From positions 2,497,107 to 2,533,708 of the forward strand of contig BFEA01000152.1 of NCBI GenBank assembly GCA_003427395.1: a DNA stretch of 36,602 nucleotides, read 5' to 3'. Below the pieces are notes generated by a model, which did not search any database, had not been told where the DNA came from, and saw only the letters and a program-made list of their open reading frames with translations. Of this stretch, positions 9,609 to 19,091 are shown one piece after another; within the stretch, counting starts at the first letter, position 1; every line of letters begins with the position of its first letter. Source of the stretch: Chara braunii. Lineage: Eukaryota; Streptophyta; Charophyceae; Charales; Characeae. Made by a program: the position numbers and the translations under genes.

Positions 9609-9752
9609 GGTGTGCATAGTTTCGCTCGATTTCGATTGTTTTTTCTCTTTTTTCTTGTTGTATTTTTCTTTTGCATCTTCAATTTCGATTTTTTTTTCTC
9701 TTGTTTTTTTTTTCTGTTCTTTCGATTGTAGGCAGCTACCGGGCGTTGGCGA

Positions 9753-9775
9753 ACGGGAGGTCGCGGACCTCCCGT
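9753..9775. repeat. Perfect 10-bp inverted repeat with 3-base loop
   Basis: ACGGGAGGTC is followed by GCG and then GACCTCCCGT, a perfect hairpin. Its right arm overlaps the start of the 82-bp tandem repeat at 9768. It could be a regulatory hairpin or a scar of rearrangement. It lacks the following T-run of an intrinsic terminator, which would not be expected in a eukaryote anyway. Confidence 0.8.
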
Positions 9776-9931
9776 GTTAACCGCCGCTGATTTTTTTTTC
9801 AAGTGGGGAAAGGTACTGGTGGTTTAAACCACAAGTACACGGCCCCAGCCCTCCCGTGTTAACCGCTGCTGATTTTTTTTTCAAGTGGGGAAAGGTACTG
9901 ATGGTTTAAACCACAAGTACACGGCCCCAGC
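9768..9931. repeat. 82-bp tandem duplication
   Basis: Two units, 9768-9849 and 9850-9931, differ at about two positions. Each holds a T-run, the tract TTCAAGTGGGGAAAGGTACT and a near-palindrome centred on TTTAAA. The tract TTTTCAAG.GGGAAAGGTACTGG recurs in inverted orientation at about 10199-10225, tying this repeat to the dispersed family at 10183-10400. Confidence 0.9.
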
Positions 9932-10226
9932 CTTGCAGTCTGAAACTTGTCGCCACAAAAAAACGAGGCCGGAACATCAAACGATGGGCCTGCCGTTGGT
10001 AACTTGGATCGGCGGTCACGTCTTTTTGTTTCGCGCTTCCAGAATTCACGGGGTCAGGCCCGCGGCCCAGGTGCCCATGGTGAGCATCAGCTTGTTGTAG
10101 ACGCCAGTTACAACACCCTGGGCTTTTTAATAAAAGAAAAAGAAAAAGAAAAAAGATGAGCATCAGGTAGGCAGCTGGCAAATTAAACCACCAGTAGATC
10201 CAGTACCTTTCCCGCTTGAAAATCAA
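9932..10226 (-). pseudogene. Possible host-gene fragment, split by a short retroposon
   Basis: On the minus strand, 10225-10167 reads KRERYWIYWWFNLPAAYLML and then enters the retroposon at 10091-10166. If the flanking duplication is respected, the frame continues on the far side (10090 downward) as TMGTWAAGLTP followed by a stop. The Trp/Tyr-rich, GC-third-position character looks like genuine coding sequence of a small membrane protein, but I do not recognise the family. Related IYWWF translations occur in the repeats at 24295-24380, so this may instead be part of a dispersed repeat. Confidence 0.35.
10081..10166 (+). mobile_element. Short A-tailed retroposon with 10-bp target-site duplication
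   Basis: TGAGCATCAG occurs at 10081-10090 and again at 10157-10166. Between them lie about 40 unique bases and an A-rich tail of AAAAAG units. Flanking duplication plus A-tail is the hallmark of LINE-mediated insertion. The body is too short to carry pol III boxes, so it is a severely 5'-truncated retrocopy of unknown origin. Confidence 0.65.
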
Positions 10227-10400
10227 ATAAGTGACTCGTATACAGCTGCAACTTTTGGGGGGTTAGGGTACCGGGCCAAAATGGCGGGTAGCGCCAGCCA
10301 AAATAAGGCCCGCATCACCGCACCGGTTCGTTTTTCTTTGACACGCAGGGCATTTTCAGGCTCAGCTTCAATAGCTGGGCGAGGCACTGGTGGTAAGCAG
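10183..10400. repeat. Dispersed repeat family R, copy 1
   Basis: The segment starts near AAACCACCAGTAGAT and ends near CACTGGTGGT, so its ends are inverted copies of ACCACCAGT. The interior aligns in patches with 24352-24530: both hold AAAATGGC, a GGCCTGCA/GGCCCGCAT word and GCAGGGC.TTT.CAG. The two copies are clearly related but diverged. It could be a small MITE-like element or a duplicated gene fragment. No target-site duplication is clear at this copy. Confidence 0.55.
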
Positions 10401-10890
10401 TCAAAAGGCGGCAAGAGAAGCACCTTGATGCAAAGGCACAAGGCAAGCAGGCAGGTGGATACAGGACAGCAACAGAAGCAGCATGAGACAAAGCACAAGG
10501 TAAGGAGGCAGGCAAGCAGCAAAGCAACAAGGTTCGAGGCAAACCGTGGGACAAGGCAAGATGGGAGGCAGGCAGCAAAGCAAGCAGCGTGGGCACAAGT
10601 CGGCAAGGCAAGTAAAAGGGCAATTACGGCCTGTGGCAGGCAGGAAAAGGGGGCAGCAAGGCAAGCAGCAAGACAATGAGGCACGAGGCGTAAAGCAAGC
10701 AAGTGGGTGGGAAGCAAAGCAAGCATCAAAATAACAAGAAAGGAAGGTGGCAAGGCAAGAAGCAAGGCAACGCACCACACTGGCAGAACACAGGTGCTCA
10801 ACAGGGACTCCCTGGAGTCCCCGCTTTTCGGGCGATAGGGCAGGGCTTTGTAACCATGTGCTAGGCATCAAGGCATGCAACAAGGCAACA
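10400..10890 (+). repeat. Degenerate GGCAAGCA-type minisatellite, copy 2
   Basis: About 490 bases made of GGCAAGG, AAGCAGGCA, AGCAAGGCA and similar words, purine-rich on the plus strand. It begins directly at the end of repeat R. Lys/Gln/Arg/Ala-rich (plus) and Cys/Leu-rich (minus) open frames through it are translation artefacts. Confidence 0.75.
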
Positions 10891-11724
10891 AGGCACAATG
10901 TGACAAACTGTTTTCTGCAACCGCGCGACTTTCTGCGTGAGGCTACTTCGGGGGTTGAATCGGGATGGCCCGTCGAATTGCATGGATTCCCTTGCCTTTT
11001 GTTTTTGGAATTGAGGGTGGTATGGCCCCACGACGGTTTTGATCACGCCTTAGCGCCCCGCGGGCTCTCGGAATTTTTCTCTCTCGGAATTCCTTTTTGC
11101 AATTAGGATTTAGGCTAGGAATTTGGGTGCATCGCAATTTTGCTGCACGGCGCTTCTTGCTTGCACACGCTTTGCTGTGTCAGGATCTATGCTCTGACAT
11201 TTCTGCGCCTTAATCTTACGTGTAACTGTAATTCTTGTCTTGGCAGGCGTGATTGTAACTGTAATCCTCTCTTTCTTGACATCTTTGCTGCTCCCCCGCG
11301 CGGTTTTTCCCCCTGTCCTATTGGCCCGGACGAGCATGACTGGATCGATGTGTGGAGTGTGGCTACGTCCCCCACGCCGCGGCCTGGCCATGCAGTCATA
11401 GGCACTTCCTTCCTCCTTCTCTCCCACTCAGGCACAATCCTGGGTATCTCGCGTAAACACGCATGCTATAAATTTTGCAAGCGTGATTAACTCCCTCTCT
11501 ATGAATTTTGGAGTTACCGCGCTCGAGAGGGTTGGCTAACGAGCAAGAGTCGGAAGGTGAGTAGAGAGTTGGGCGATCCGACGAGCTGGTGCTGGTCGTG
11601 CAGGGTTGACGTGTAGCCACGACGGACTGTGGCATACGGGTGAACCTGGCTTGCATGTTCAGGCTAAGCGGGGTAACAACTCTGTGTGGGTGCCCGACGA
11701 CAGACTGCCCACATCGGGATGGTG

Positions 11725-11726
<2 letters not shown>
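10891..11726. other. Unassigned sequence
   Basis: No domain-bearing reading frame, RNA gene or clear mobile element. A diverged direct repeat with GTAACTGTAAT occurs near 11220 and 11256. Open frames on both strands overlap each other and show no family resemblance. Confidence 0.3.
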
Positions 11727-11772
<46 letters not shown>

Positions 11773-11923
11773 NNNNNNNNNNNNNNNNNNNNNNNNNNNN
11801 NNNNNNNNNNNNNNNNNNNNNNNNNNNNNNNNNNNNNNNNNNNNNNNNNNNNNNNNNNNNNNNNNNNNNNNNNNNNNNNNNNNNNNNNNNNNNNNNNNNN
11901 NNNNNNNNNNNNNNNNNNNNNNN

Positions 11924-11993
<70 letters not shown>
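11727..11993. repeat. (GA)n microsatellite containing an assembly gap
   Basis: (GA)n runs from 11727 to 11772, then 151 N characters (11773-11923), then (AG)n again to 11993. The gap is flanked on both sides by the same dinucleotide, so the true array length is unknown and may be much longer or shorter than shown. Confidence 0.98.
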
Positions 11994-11996
<3 letters not shown>

Positions 11997-13359
11997 ATGT
12001 GTTGGAATGGTGCCTTTCTTCGATTCTTCTGAGTAATTTTGGTATCTGGCGCAAGTCGCCCCTTCTCTTGGATCGATTTCTTGGACTTTTCCTGTGCTTC
12101 TTCTTTAAGAATTGATGTGTGATTTTCTCCCCCGCTTCTCTCCTCCCTCCGTATGAATTGTCAATGTGATTGATTGGTCATCTACGACCAGATCATGTAT
12201 GCTCCCTGACAGTGGCCGAGGGACTGATGCATGAAGGTTCGACGTCCTTTTTGTTTCTGTGCATGTTCGAAATCAGATGCATGGATGTTTGAAGTTTTTT
12301 TTCCTGTCTGATATGAACCTGATAAGCATGCTAGATGATTAGATGTCTGTCTCAGGATACGATAATGCGCCGGTACATATGAGTTGTGAGTTGTTGGCCC
12401 TTGTCCGCCTGACCAACAGACAGATCTTGTGCTCGCACGTGTAAGCCCGACCGAAGAAGGTCGTCACTTACACGCGTGTCTGCAAGATCTGTACTCAGCC
12501 AAATTCCCCCGAAATTCCTGAATGTCAGGACTTCCGCCCCACACTACAGTATGAATATTGAATTCCCCTTTCACATCACTGACCGCGAGTGTCTGAGGGA
12601 TCGTGAATTCTGGGAATATTGGGATCGCGCGTGTCTGTCTGCACGGCCGAGGGTAGAACTTCCAGAATTTCCATACCCAACACTGCCAACAGGAAACGAA
12701 CGTATTTGTGAGTGGGATATTGATCGGGCTCTGGAATAGTGGAACGTATCCCCCACCTCCCTTGCTGTCCTAGCTCATACACGTGTCACCTCGTCGCAGA
12801 ACCCGTAATTGTTATTATGGAAATCGAATTCCCTCCCTATCACCGCATCTTGCCCTTTCACTCCCTGACCATCGTCCCTTGGTGGCGCTCGCCCCTTACT
12901 GGTCCCAACCTCCATGCTCAAAGTGCCTGCAGGACCACGATTACTGAGCGTCCAGCTTCATCTGGCGAACTCGCTCGGAAGAGGAGCGACGGGAACACAG
13001 CCTTTGGCTGACGCCGACCGCGTCGGACTCCGAAACCTGCGGCGTCCAACGACAGCAGGTGATCAGCCAGCGAGATAGCCATAGCGTCCCCATGGTATAC
13101 CAGATACGGATCCGATCCAGACGACGGGCCCAACGAAGGTGATAGTTCCGCCCCTCGAAGCGTAAAACAAGACCCCGGCCCACGCCTATCCACTTGCATA
13201 TATATCCCTGAAACTCGACACAAGAGATCTCAGTTCCGACCTGGGACCTCCACCCCCCCCCTTACTTTCCTAAAATCCTTGCCACACCCCCTTTTTGCAC
13301 TTCCAGGCCCACTCCAACTCCAATCAGGAAGTCGCGCCGGGCGTGAGGTTGGGCGTCAC
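11994..13359. other. Unassigned sequence
   Basis: No recognised protein or RNA gene in about 1.37 kb. Open frames at 12476-12739 and 12739-13011 have no family resemblance. A long imperfect hairpin (12420-12492) is listed separately. The words ATTGAATTCCC (about 12556) and ATCGAATTCCC (about 12822) hint at an old duplication. The segment could hide exons that cannot be called without transcript evidence. Confidence 0.3.
12420..12492. repeat. Long hairpin: 26-nt imperfect arms plus inner stem
   Basis: The arm at 12420-12445 and the arm at 12467-12492 are reverse complements with roughly seven mismatches. The outer pairs (ACAGATCTTG/CAAGATCTGT) and inner pairs (GTGTAAG/CTTACAC) are perfect. 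Inside the loop CGACC and GGTCG form a further five-pair stem. The fold is about 73 nt, a plausible precursor-like hairpin, but equally a simple inverted duplication. Confidence 0.65.
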
Positions 13360-13610
13360 AACGAGGCAAGAAGTAACTTTGAAGGCAGAGAGAGGGCAAG
13401 ACGAGCAGCAAGGCACAAGCAGGCAGACAGGTGGGAAGGAAGATAGCAAGGCAACAAGGTACAAGGTAGGAAGGCAGGTGAGCAGCAAGTCAAGTCACAA
13501 GATAACAAGGTCACAAGGCACACAGCAACATGGCAGGCACCAAGGCAAGCAGCTGGCAAGGCAGGCACCAAGGCAATATGGCAGGGGCAAGTCCTGAGGC
13601 AGGCAGCCCA
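13360..13610 (+). repeat. Degenerate GGCAAGCA-type minisatellite, copy 3
   Basis: The same word set as at 10400-10890 (GCAAGGCA, AGGCAGACAGG, GGCAGGCACCAAGGCA) over about 250 bases, again purine-rich on the plus strand. It is followed by short repeats of CACCTATTC near 13620-13650. Confidence 0.7.
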
Positions 13611-13841
13611 GCAGCCTGCCTATTCACACCTATTCGCACCTATTCACAAAGGCATATTCACACATACGCATATGTGAGGTGTCCTGGTGGTTGCTGAAAA
13701 AGAGAGAAAACAGACTCTGAGAGAAGTTGCGCGCAACTTGAAAGACTGAATGCTCATAGTCTCTGTTTCTCCGTTTTTCTTTTCATTCCGTCTTTGCCAC
13801 ATGAGCTTTATTCTCTACACAAATCCTGAAATCTGCACCAA

Positions 13842-13895
<54 letters not shown>

Positions 13896-14110
13896 TTTTA
13901 AAGAACACACACACCCTTGCAGTGCTAGTGGTCCTTGTTCCTGAGACCAGGCACCACTAGCACCCAGGGGGGAGGCTCCATCTATTGGTGGGGAGCATCA
14001 CCTGCTGGAAAGCGGGTCCAGCGTCCCATATACAATCATGAGAGCAGAACAAATCAGAACGAATGAATAAGATAGTTGAGATGGCTGCCAGCATTGATTA
14101 CTCTGGCCTC
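13842..14110 (-). mobile_element. SINE, second copy of the 6764 family, with (TTA)n tail
   Basis: The body shares CCATCTATTGGTGGGGAGCA, a CACCTGCTGGAAAGC.GGTCCAGCGTCCCA tract and CAGCATTGATT with the LINE A insertion at 6764-7011. Where that copy has a T-run, this one has a (TTA)n expansion at about 13847-13894 plus T6, so the A-tail has been converted to a trinucleotide microsatellite. The minus-strand orientation is the same. I do not see a flanking duplication. Confidence 0.7.
13847..13894. repeat. (TTA)n microsatellite in the SINE tail
   Basis: About sixteen TTA units without interruption. It sits exactly where the SINE A-tail should be, a usual place for microsatellites to arise. Confidence 0.95.
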
Positions 14111-14653
14111 CAGAGGATTGACTGTGCAGGCTGTTTAGGAAAGGGAAAGAACATCTTCGCCCGAGTACAGGCGCCAGCTATCTACTGCTGAAACACTGGT
14201 TCTTCCTTTCCTACCCTTTGGTACTTCCAAACCCAACAGCCGGACGACTTCCTTTGTACCTCTTCACCCTCAATTGAGTGGCGCCAGCTTTCTCGATAAG
14301 TCCTGGTAGTAAGAATGGGTTTGTATCTCGGCTGATTATGTTGCCTCAGTTGTCCTCATAGTGCTGTTTCACTGTCTCTTTGCCCATTGACCTCATGACC
14401 TGCTGTTTAGATTCACAAATCAAAATCATTCACAACCATACCAACTTATGGGGACCAGAGCTAATGAGGGGGGGGGAAAGGGGTCCGGGAATTCTGACAA
14501 GGGGCCAAGGGGGATTGTTGGATCAACATTTATCCAATCCAAAAAATTCAGGCAGTAGTCATTTTGTACTTCCTTCATCTGCCCTCCTTTGAACACTTCC
14601 CTGACCCCACTTTCTCTAATCCTTCCAATCTTTTTTCCTTGAGGCCCCCCTAG
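14111..14653. other. Unassigned; probably includes the 3' UTR of LINE B
   Basis: This lies directly downstream (minus-strand sense) of the LINE B ORF2 stop at 14654-14656, so part of it should be 3' UTR. There is no long T-run to mark the element's end. A G-run of ten bases occurs near 14468. No gene is recognised. Confidence 0.4.
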
Positions 14654-17600
14654 TCATGCGTCACTGAATAGTTGGATTTGTTGCTGGATTTCTTTTTCAT
14701 TCGATAGGAATTGGATTTTTTCTTTTACTTTATTCCATTGAACTGTGATAATTGTCTGTATTTGCAACTTGATTGCCTCAGTAAGTTCGGGGCCGTCCAA
14801 CTTGGCACCTTCCATTTCGAAAGTACAACGACGATTCCAGAGGGCCCAGAGGATGGCCCTTCGGCTGGTTTTAAATAAATTGTTGGAAAAATCGTCTTGC
14901 TGATCCGGTGTCTAGGTCTCACATAATAGAGTCATCCAATCCCATGGCCACTTCAGAGAGGTATGAAGGGTACTCCAGATCCTGTCCCACCAGCGACATA
15001 GCCACACCGCATCCGGACACTGCAGAAAGATGTGTTCTATGGTTTCTGGGATGTTCCTGGAAAACACAGAGGAGCATAATTTACACCAAGGTAAAGCAAG
15101 TCCCTTTTCCTCCAGCGAGGTTCTATCTATCAGCCAATCGTTTGTAGGAAGGCACCGATGGTCGATTTGTCATTGTAATGAGGCGATTTTTGACGGTCTG
15201 GTCTTAATAGTTTTGAACGACTTGATGTATCCAAGGTTTTCTCTACTCACATTCAGATGCTTCATCCACCTAGCTTCTACCCGTTCTCTCAACTCTAATC
15301 TGGGCATCAACATTCTGTAGGTTGATTTGACCGACAGGGAGTGGATTTTTCGAGTACAGTTTTTTCGGCCCCTAATGGGGGCTGACCATGACCAATAAAT
15401 TGGGTCTAGTGGTAGTTTATTAATTGCACACGTTGGCTTGAAGGCAATCCAGTGATCTTTGTATTTCAACACTTTAATCCTGAATACCTGATTAGCATTT
15501 ATCCATCTAGTTTCTTTAGTAGGACTTTCTTTTATCTTGTTGCTCTGGTTAATAAAGAATAATGAGAGTAAGACCGATCCCCTTCCGTTTGTCATTACAA
15601 TATTTCCTATTTGTTGTGGGTTCCCTTGGATTCCAACCCAATCACTTTCTTTTAGCCGAGGGCCTTTCCTGAGTATCCTCATCCAGTCTATCGGAATGAC
15701 CTCAATAATATTTTTGAGTGCACCTGTTGTTCTCCTGCAGTACCGTAAGCTAGGCAATAGGTCGGCAAGAGAATGCCAGTCCAATGTTTTTGGGTTCCAT
15801 ATGTCTCCAATCCTTAGTACCCCATGCTTTACCCATCCCTTCCAAGGGGAATCCATGCAGTGAAACATTCTTCCTTGTAAGTCTGTGATCCATCTGTTAT
15901 TGGAAAAGGGTTGTTGACAGACTTCTTCCCATCTTGTTGGGGGGATTTTATCCGGTAGGGGCAATTTGCGCCAAGTCTTGAGTAGGTATGTCCAGAAAGG
16001 GTCGTTTTTTATGTTTGTTCGTGTGGTCTGGCGATGGGATTCCACTGGCTGGCCCTGTAGCTGAGCTTTGCCTCTAGGGATGGACCAATATCGATTTTCT
16101 AGCCATATCAGTGGGTTAGTCCCGCTTGGTACTTCCGGGGCAAGTCTCGAGATCTGTTCTTCTGCTAGAGATAACCACGGGGTCTCCGGGTTGAAGAGCA
16201 ACCGTTTAATCCATTGAATTGATAATGTCATGGTTTGCTTGGTGGGATCTAATATTCCTAGCTCACCTTTTGTTTTGGGCTGAATCACCGCCTGCCAGGT
16301 CATTCTACTTATTACATTCTTATTATCGTGGTTACCTCTCCAAAGGTAGGCTGTGATTTGCCTTTGCAGAGGCTTGATCGATGTCTTGTCCAGTGCCCAT
16401 ATTGCAGATTTGTACCAGAGTGAGGCTAGAATGACATTATTTATCACCGGCGATCGCCCTATGATTGAGGTCCGTTTGTCCTTCCATAATTCCAATTTGG
16501 CTAGAGCTACTTTACTTATTCTTTCATTGTTTCCTGTTGGTTTACCTTCTGCAGAGAGTGAGATCCCCAACACTCTAATTGGGGATGATGTTTGCACCCT
16601 GTTAATCTTTGGGAGTTCTGGAGGTCTCACCCCTTGATGATGTATCCACCAACCTTATGTCTTTGTGCCCCAATTAATTATCATGTCTGATAGGGAATAA
16701 AATTTATCCACTAGTCTCTTAATTTCTGTTAAATTCTCATGGGAAGCCTCGATCATCAATGAGAGGTCGTCTGCAAAGATGGAGCATATGGGTATAGCTT
16801 CTTCTGGGATATAGCTTACCTGTATCCGTTTAATGTCCTTATTTCTTCTCAAGTTTGCTGCTAGTGCTTCCATTACGATGACGAAAAGGAAGGGGGCAGT
16901 TGAATCTCCCTGTCTTACTGAGCGTTCCAAATCGATAGCGGGGGCCAAATTGTCATTTATCATGACTCTAGTTGTGGTGTTTGAATGGAGGATCTCAATC
17001 CATTTTCTGAAGTTGGGCCCAAAGTTAAACTTTTGTAGGCATTTATCCAGAAAGAACCAGTCAACATGATCATAGGTCTTTTCAAAATCTATGAATATGA
17101 ATGCTGCATTGTGTTTGGATTGCCTAGAGAGTTTAATTAATTCATTTACGAGTAATATATTGTCTTGAATATTCCTTCCTTCTATAAAACCAGTTTGAGT
17201 GGGGTGAATAATATCAGAAATGACTTTGCTCATACGGTTTGTTAAAGCTTTTGCTGCCAGCTTATATACCACTGTGAGAAGGGTAATTAGTCTATAATTA
17301 CAGATATTAGCTTTATCTCCTTTTTTGTATAGTAAGGTGAGTACTCGTCCTACTATTTCCCCCATAGAACCCGAAGCCCATACTGCATGGTATAAATTCA
17401 TCAGGTCTTGTGCTAAGAAGCACCACACGACTTCCCAAAATTATTTTGGTAGGCCATCGATTCCAGGGGTTTTCTCCTCTTCCATCATCATCAAGGCTGT
17501 CCAGATTTCATCTTTTGTGAGGGGGCTCTCAAGCATCTCTTTTTGTTGCTCTGTTAAGGATTTGGTTAGTGGCTCTAGGAATTCTTCTACCTCTTTGCTC

Positions 17601-19048
17601 CTTTGATCTTTCGACTGTTTACATTCTGATGTGAAGAGGGATTTGTAGAAGTCTCTTGTTTTTTTTGTACACCCTGCTGTTGATGTGACAAGAGGGTACT
17701 GATCTCCTTGAGGATCGAGGAATGCCTCAATGGTGGTACGACCAATTCTTGCCCTCACTGTTGCAAAAAATCTCACGTCCATGACACCCACCGTGTTGTG
17801 ACCTTTTATTTTTCCTCTGATTCTGATTCCTTGCCAGCAATGTTCCATAAAATTTAGTAGTTTAGACTCTAGGTCCTCTATTTTTTGGGCAATCTCAGTT
17901 GTTTTATTTTCCTGTATCGAGTCCTCTTCTTGTTTCTGAAGTTGCTGTAATTGCTTTTGAATGTCAATTTCCTCTAGATGTCTTTGCATAGCCAGCATTC
18001 TTGAATATTCATTGCATTTACGGCCAAAAAACATTAGGTCGTTGTTGAACCAGCGTATATCATCATTTATTTGTTCCTTTTGTTCTCTCCAAAAGGACCA
18101 AACATCCTGTAGATATACTTTGAATCTATCTATGTTCAACAGTGATGTATTAAGTTTATAGAAGTCTCTGCCTTGGTCTGTTTTTTTCCTGAAAGAAAGT
18201 AAGACTGCAGTCATAGCATGATCAAGGCCTGGGTAGACACTTCGAGGAAAGATCTCTGTTATTTGCAAGGCCCCGACTAGTTCTTCCAATATGAGTATTA
18301 GATCTATGCGAGATTTTGAGGCTTTTATTGTTTGATTTTTCATGAAACATGTAGAGGTTCTTTTTGTTGGGAAAAGGCGTCTATATGCCAACAAAAGGCG
18401 TCTATATGTGTCAAAAAATTTGAAAGATTGACACATGCCTTCTATTATTTCCTCATCCCTCTCTATATATGATGGACAAGGTGAAGGGATTTGTCATCTG
18501 TCCAAATGCCTATTCGGGGCTGCATTGAAATCCCTTGCCATCACTACTGGGATGCCCACTGAAAGACGGTTCATTAGTGAGTAAAAAAAAAAACATCTTT
18601 CACTCACCTCATTAGGGGCATATACACACAATATTGTCACCACTTCGATCTCCAACATAGCCAAGAGGAATACCCATATTCCTTCCTCTTTGTCTACTTC
18701 CCAGTAGAGGGGGTCAATTCTTGAATCAGCGGGAAGCCAGATTGCTACTCCTGCGCTACCTGGTCTATGGACGTGTGCCTTGAATGCTTGATGAGGCCAG
18801 ATTTGTTTGTGTGTGTGATGATGTTTTGCAGTGTCCATGAGGTGTGTTTCTTGTATACAAATGGCATCTGGCCGTTCCTTATCCCCCTCTCCTCTCAATT
18901 GTCCATAGATTGTCTGCCGTTTTTGTTGTTTGGCGGAAGCCAATCCATTCACATTGAGTGACCGAAGGTCAAGATCAGTCGTTCTTTTCAGGAGTTTCCA
19001 GTCCTTATTCTTGTTATAGAGCACCTCTACCGTGTTAATATCATCCAT
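14654..19048 (-). pseudogene. LINE B ORF2: endonuclease-reverse transcriptase, five in-frame stops
   Basis: A single frame of 1464 codons runs from the ATG at 19048 to the stop at 14654-14656 without any frameshift. Domains in order: APE-type endonuclease (NVNGLAS, CIQETHLMDT, CVYAPNE, ARDFNAAP where the Gly of GDFN is lost, SRIDLIL, GLDHAM), a Glu/Gln-rich linker, RT (LLYKKGDKANICNYRLITLL with Pro replaced by Leu, QTGFIEGRNI, FIDFEKTYDHVDW, SVRQGDS, CSIFADD), connection domain, and a Cys-x2-Cys...His...Cys finger around 15080-15030. In-frame stops lie at 18494, 17441, 16655, 15170 and 14912. LINE C has Trp, Glu, Gln and Trp at the first four. A 21-bp in-frame duplication lies at 18372-18413. 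The catalytic Asp residues of the RT palm are kept. Confidence 0.9.
18372..18413. repeat. 21-bp in-frame tandem duplication in LINE B ORF2
   Basis: AAAAGGCGTCTATATG occurs at 18372 and 18393. On the minus strand this repeats a YRRL-containing heptapeptide within the endonuclease C-terminal part. The frame is kept. Confidence 0.85.
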
Positions 19049-19091
19049 TTAAATGTATGTTTGTTCCCTTGTTTGTTGACTATGGAGTGAC

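Noticed and set aside
10223-10898. Cys/Leu-rich and Lys/Gln-rich open frames over the minisatellite at 10400
   Set aside because: All frames and both strands are open there because of composition; there is no domain.
11606-12115. Arg-Glu repeat proteins over the microsatellites (also at 9392, 27674 and 27897)
   Set aside because: They are pure translations of (GA)n or (TC)n, partly across N characters.
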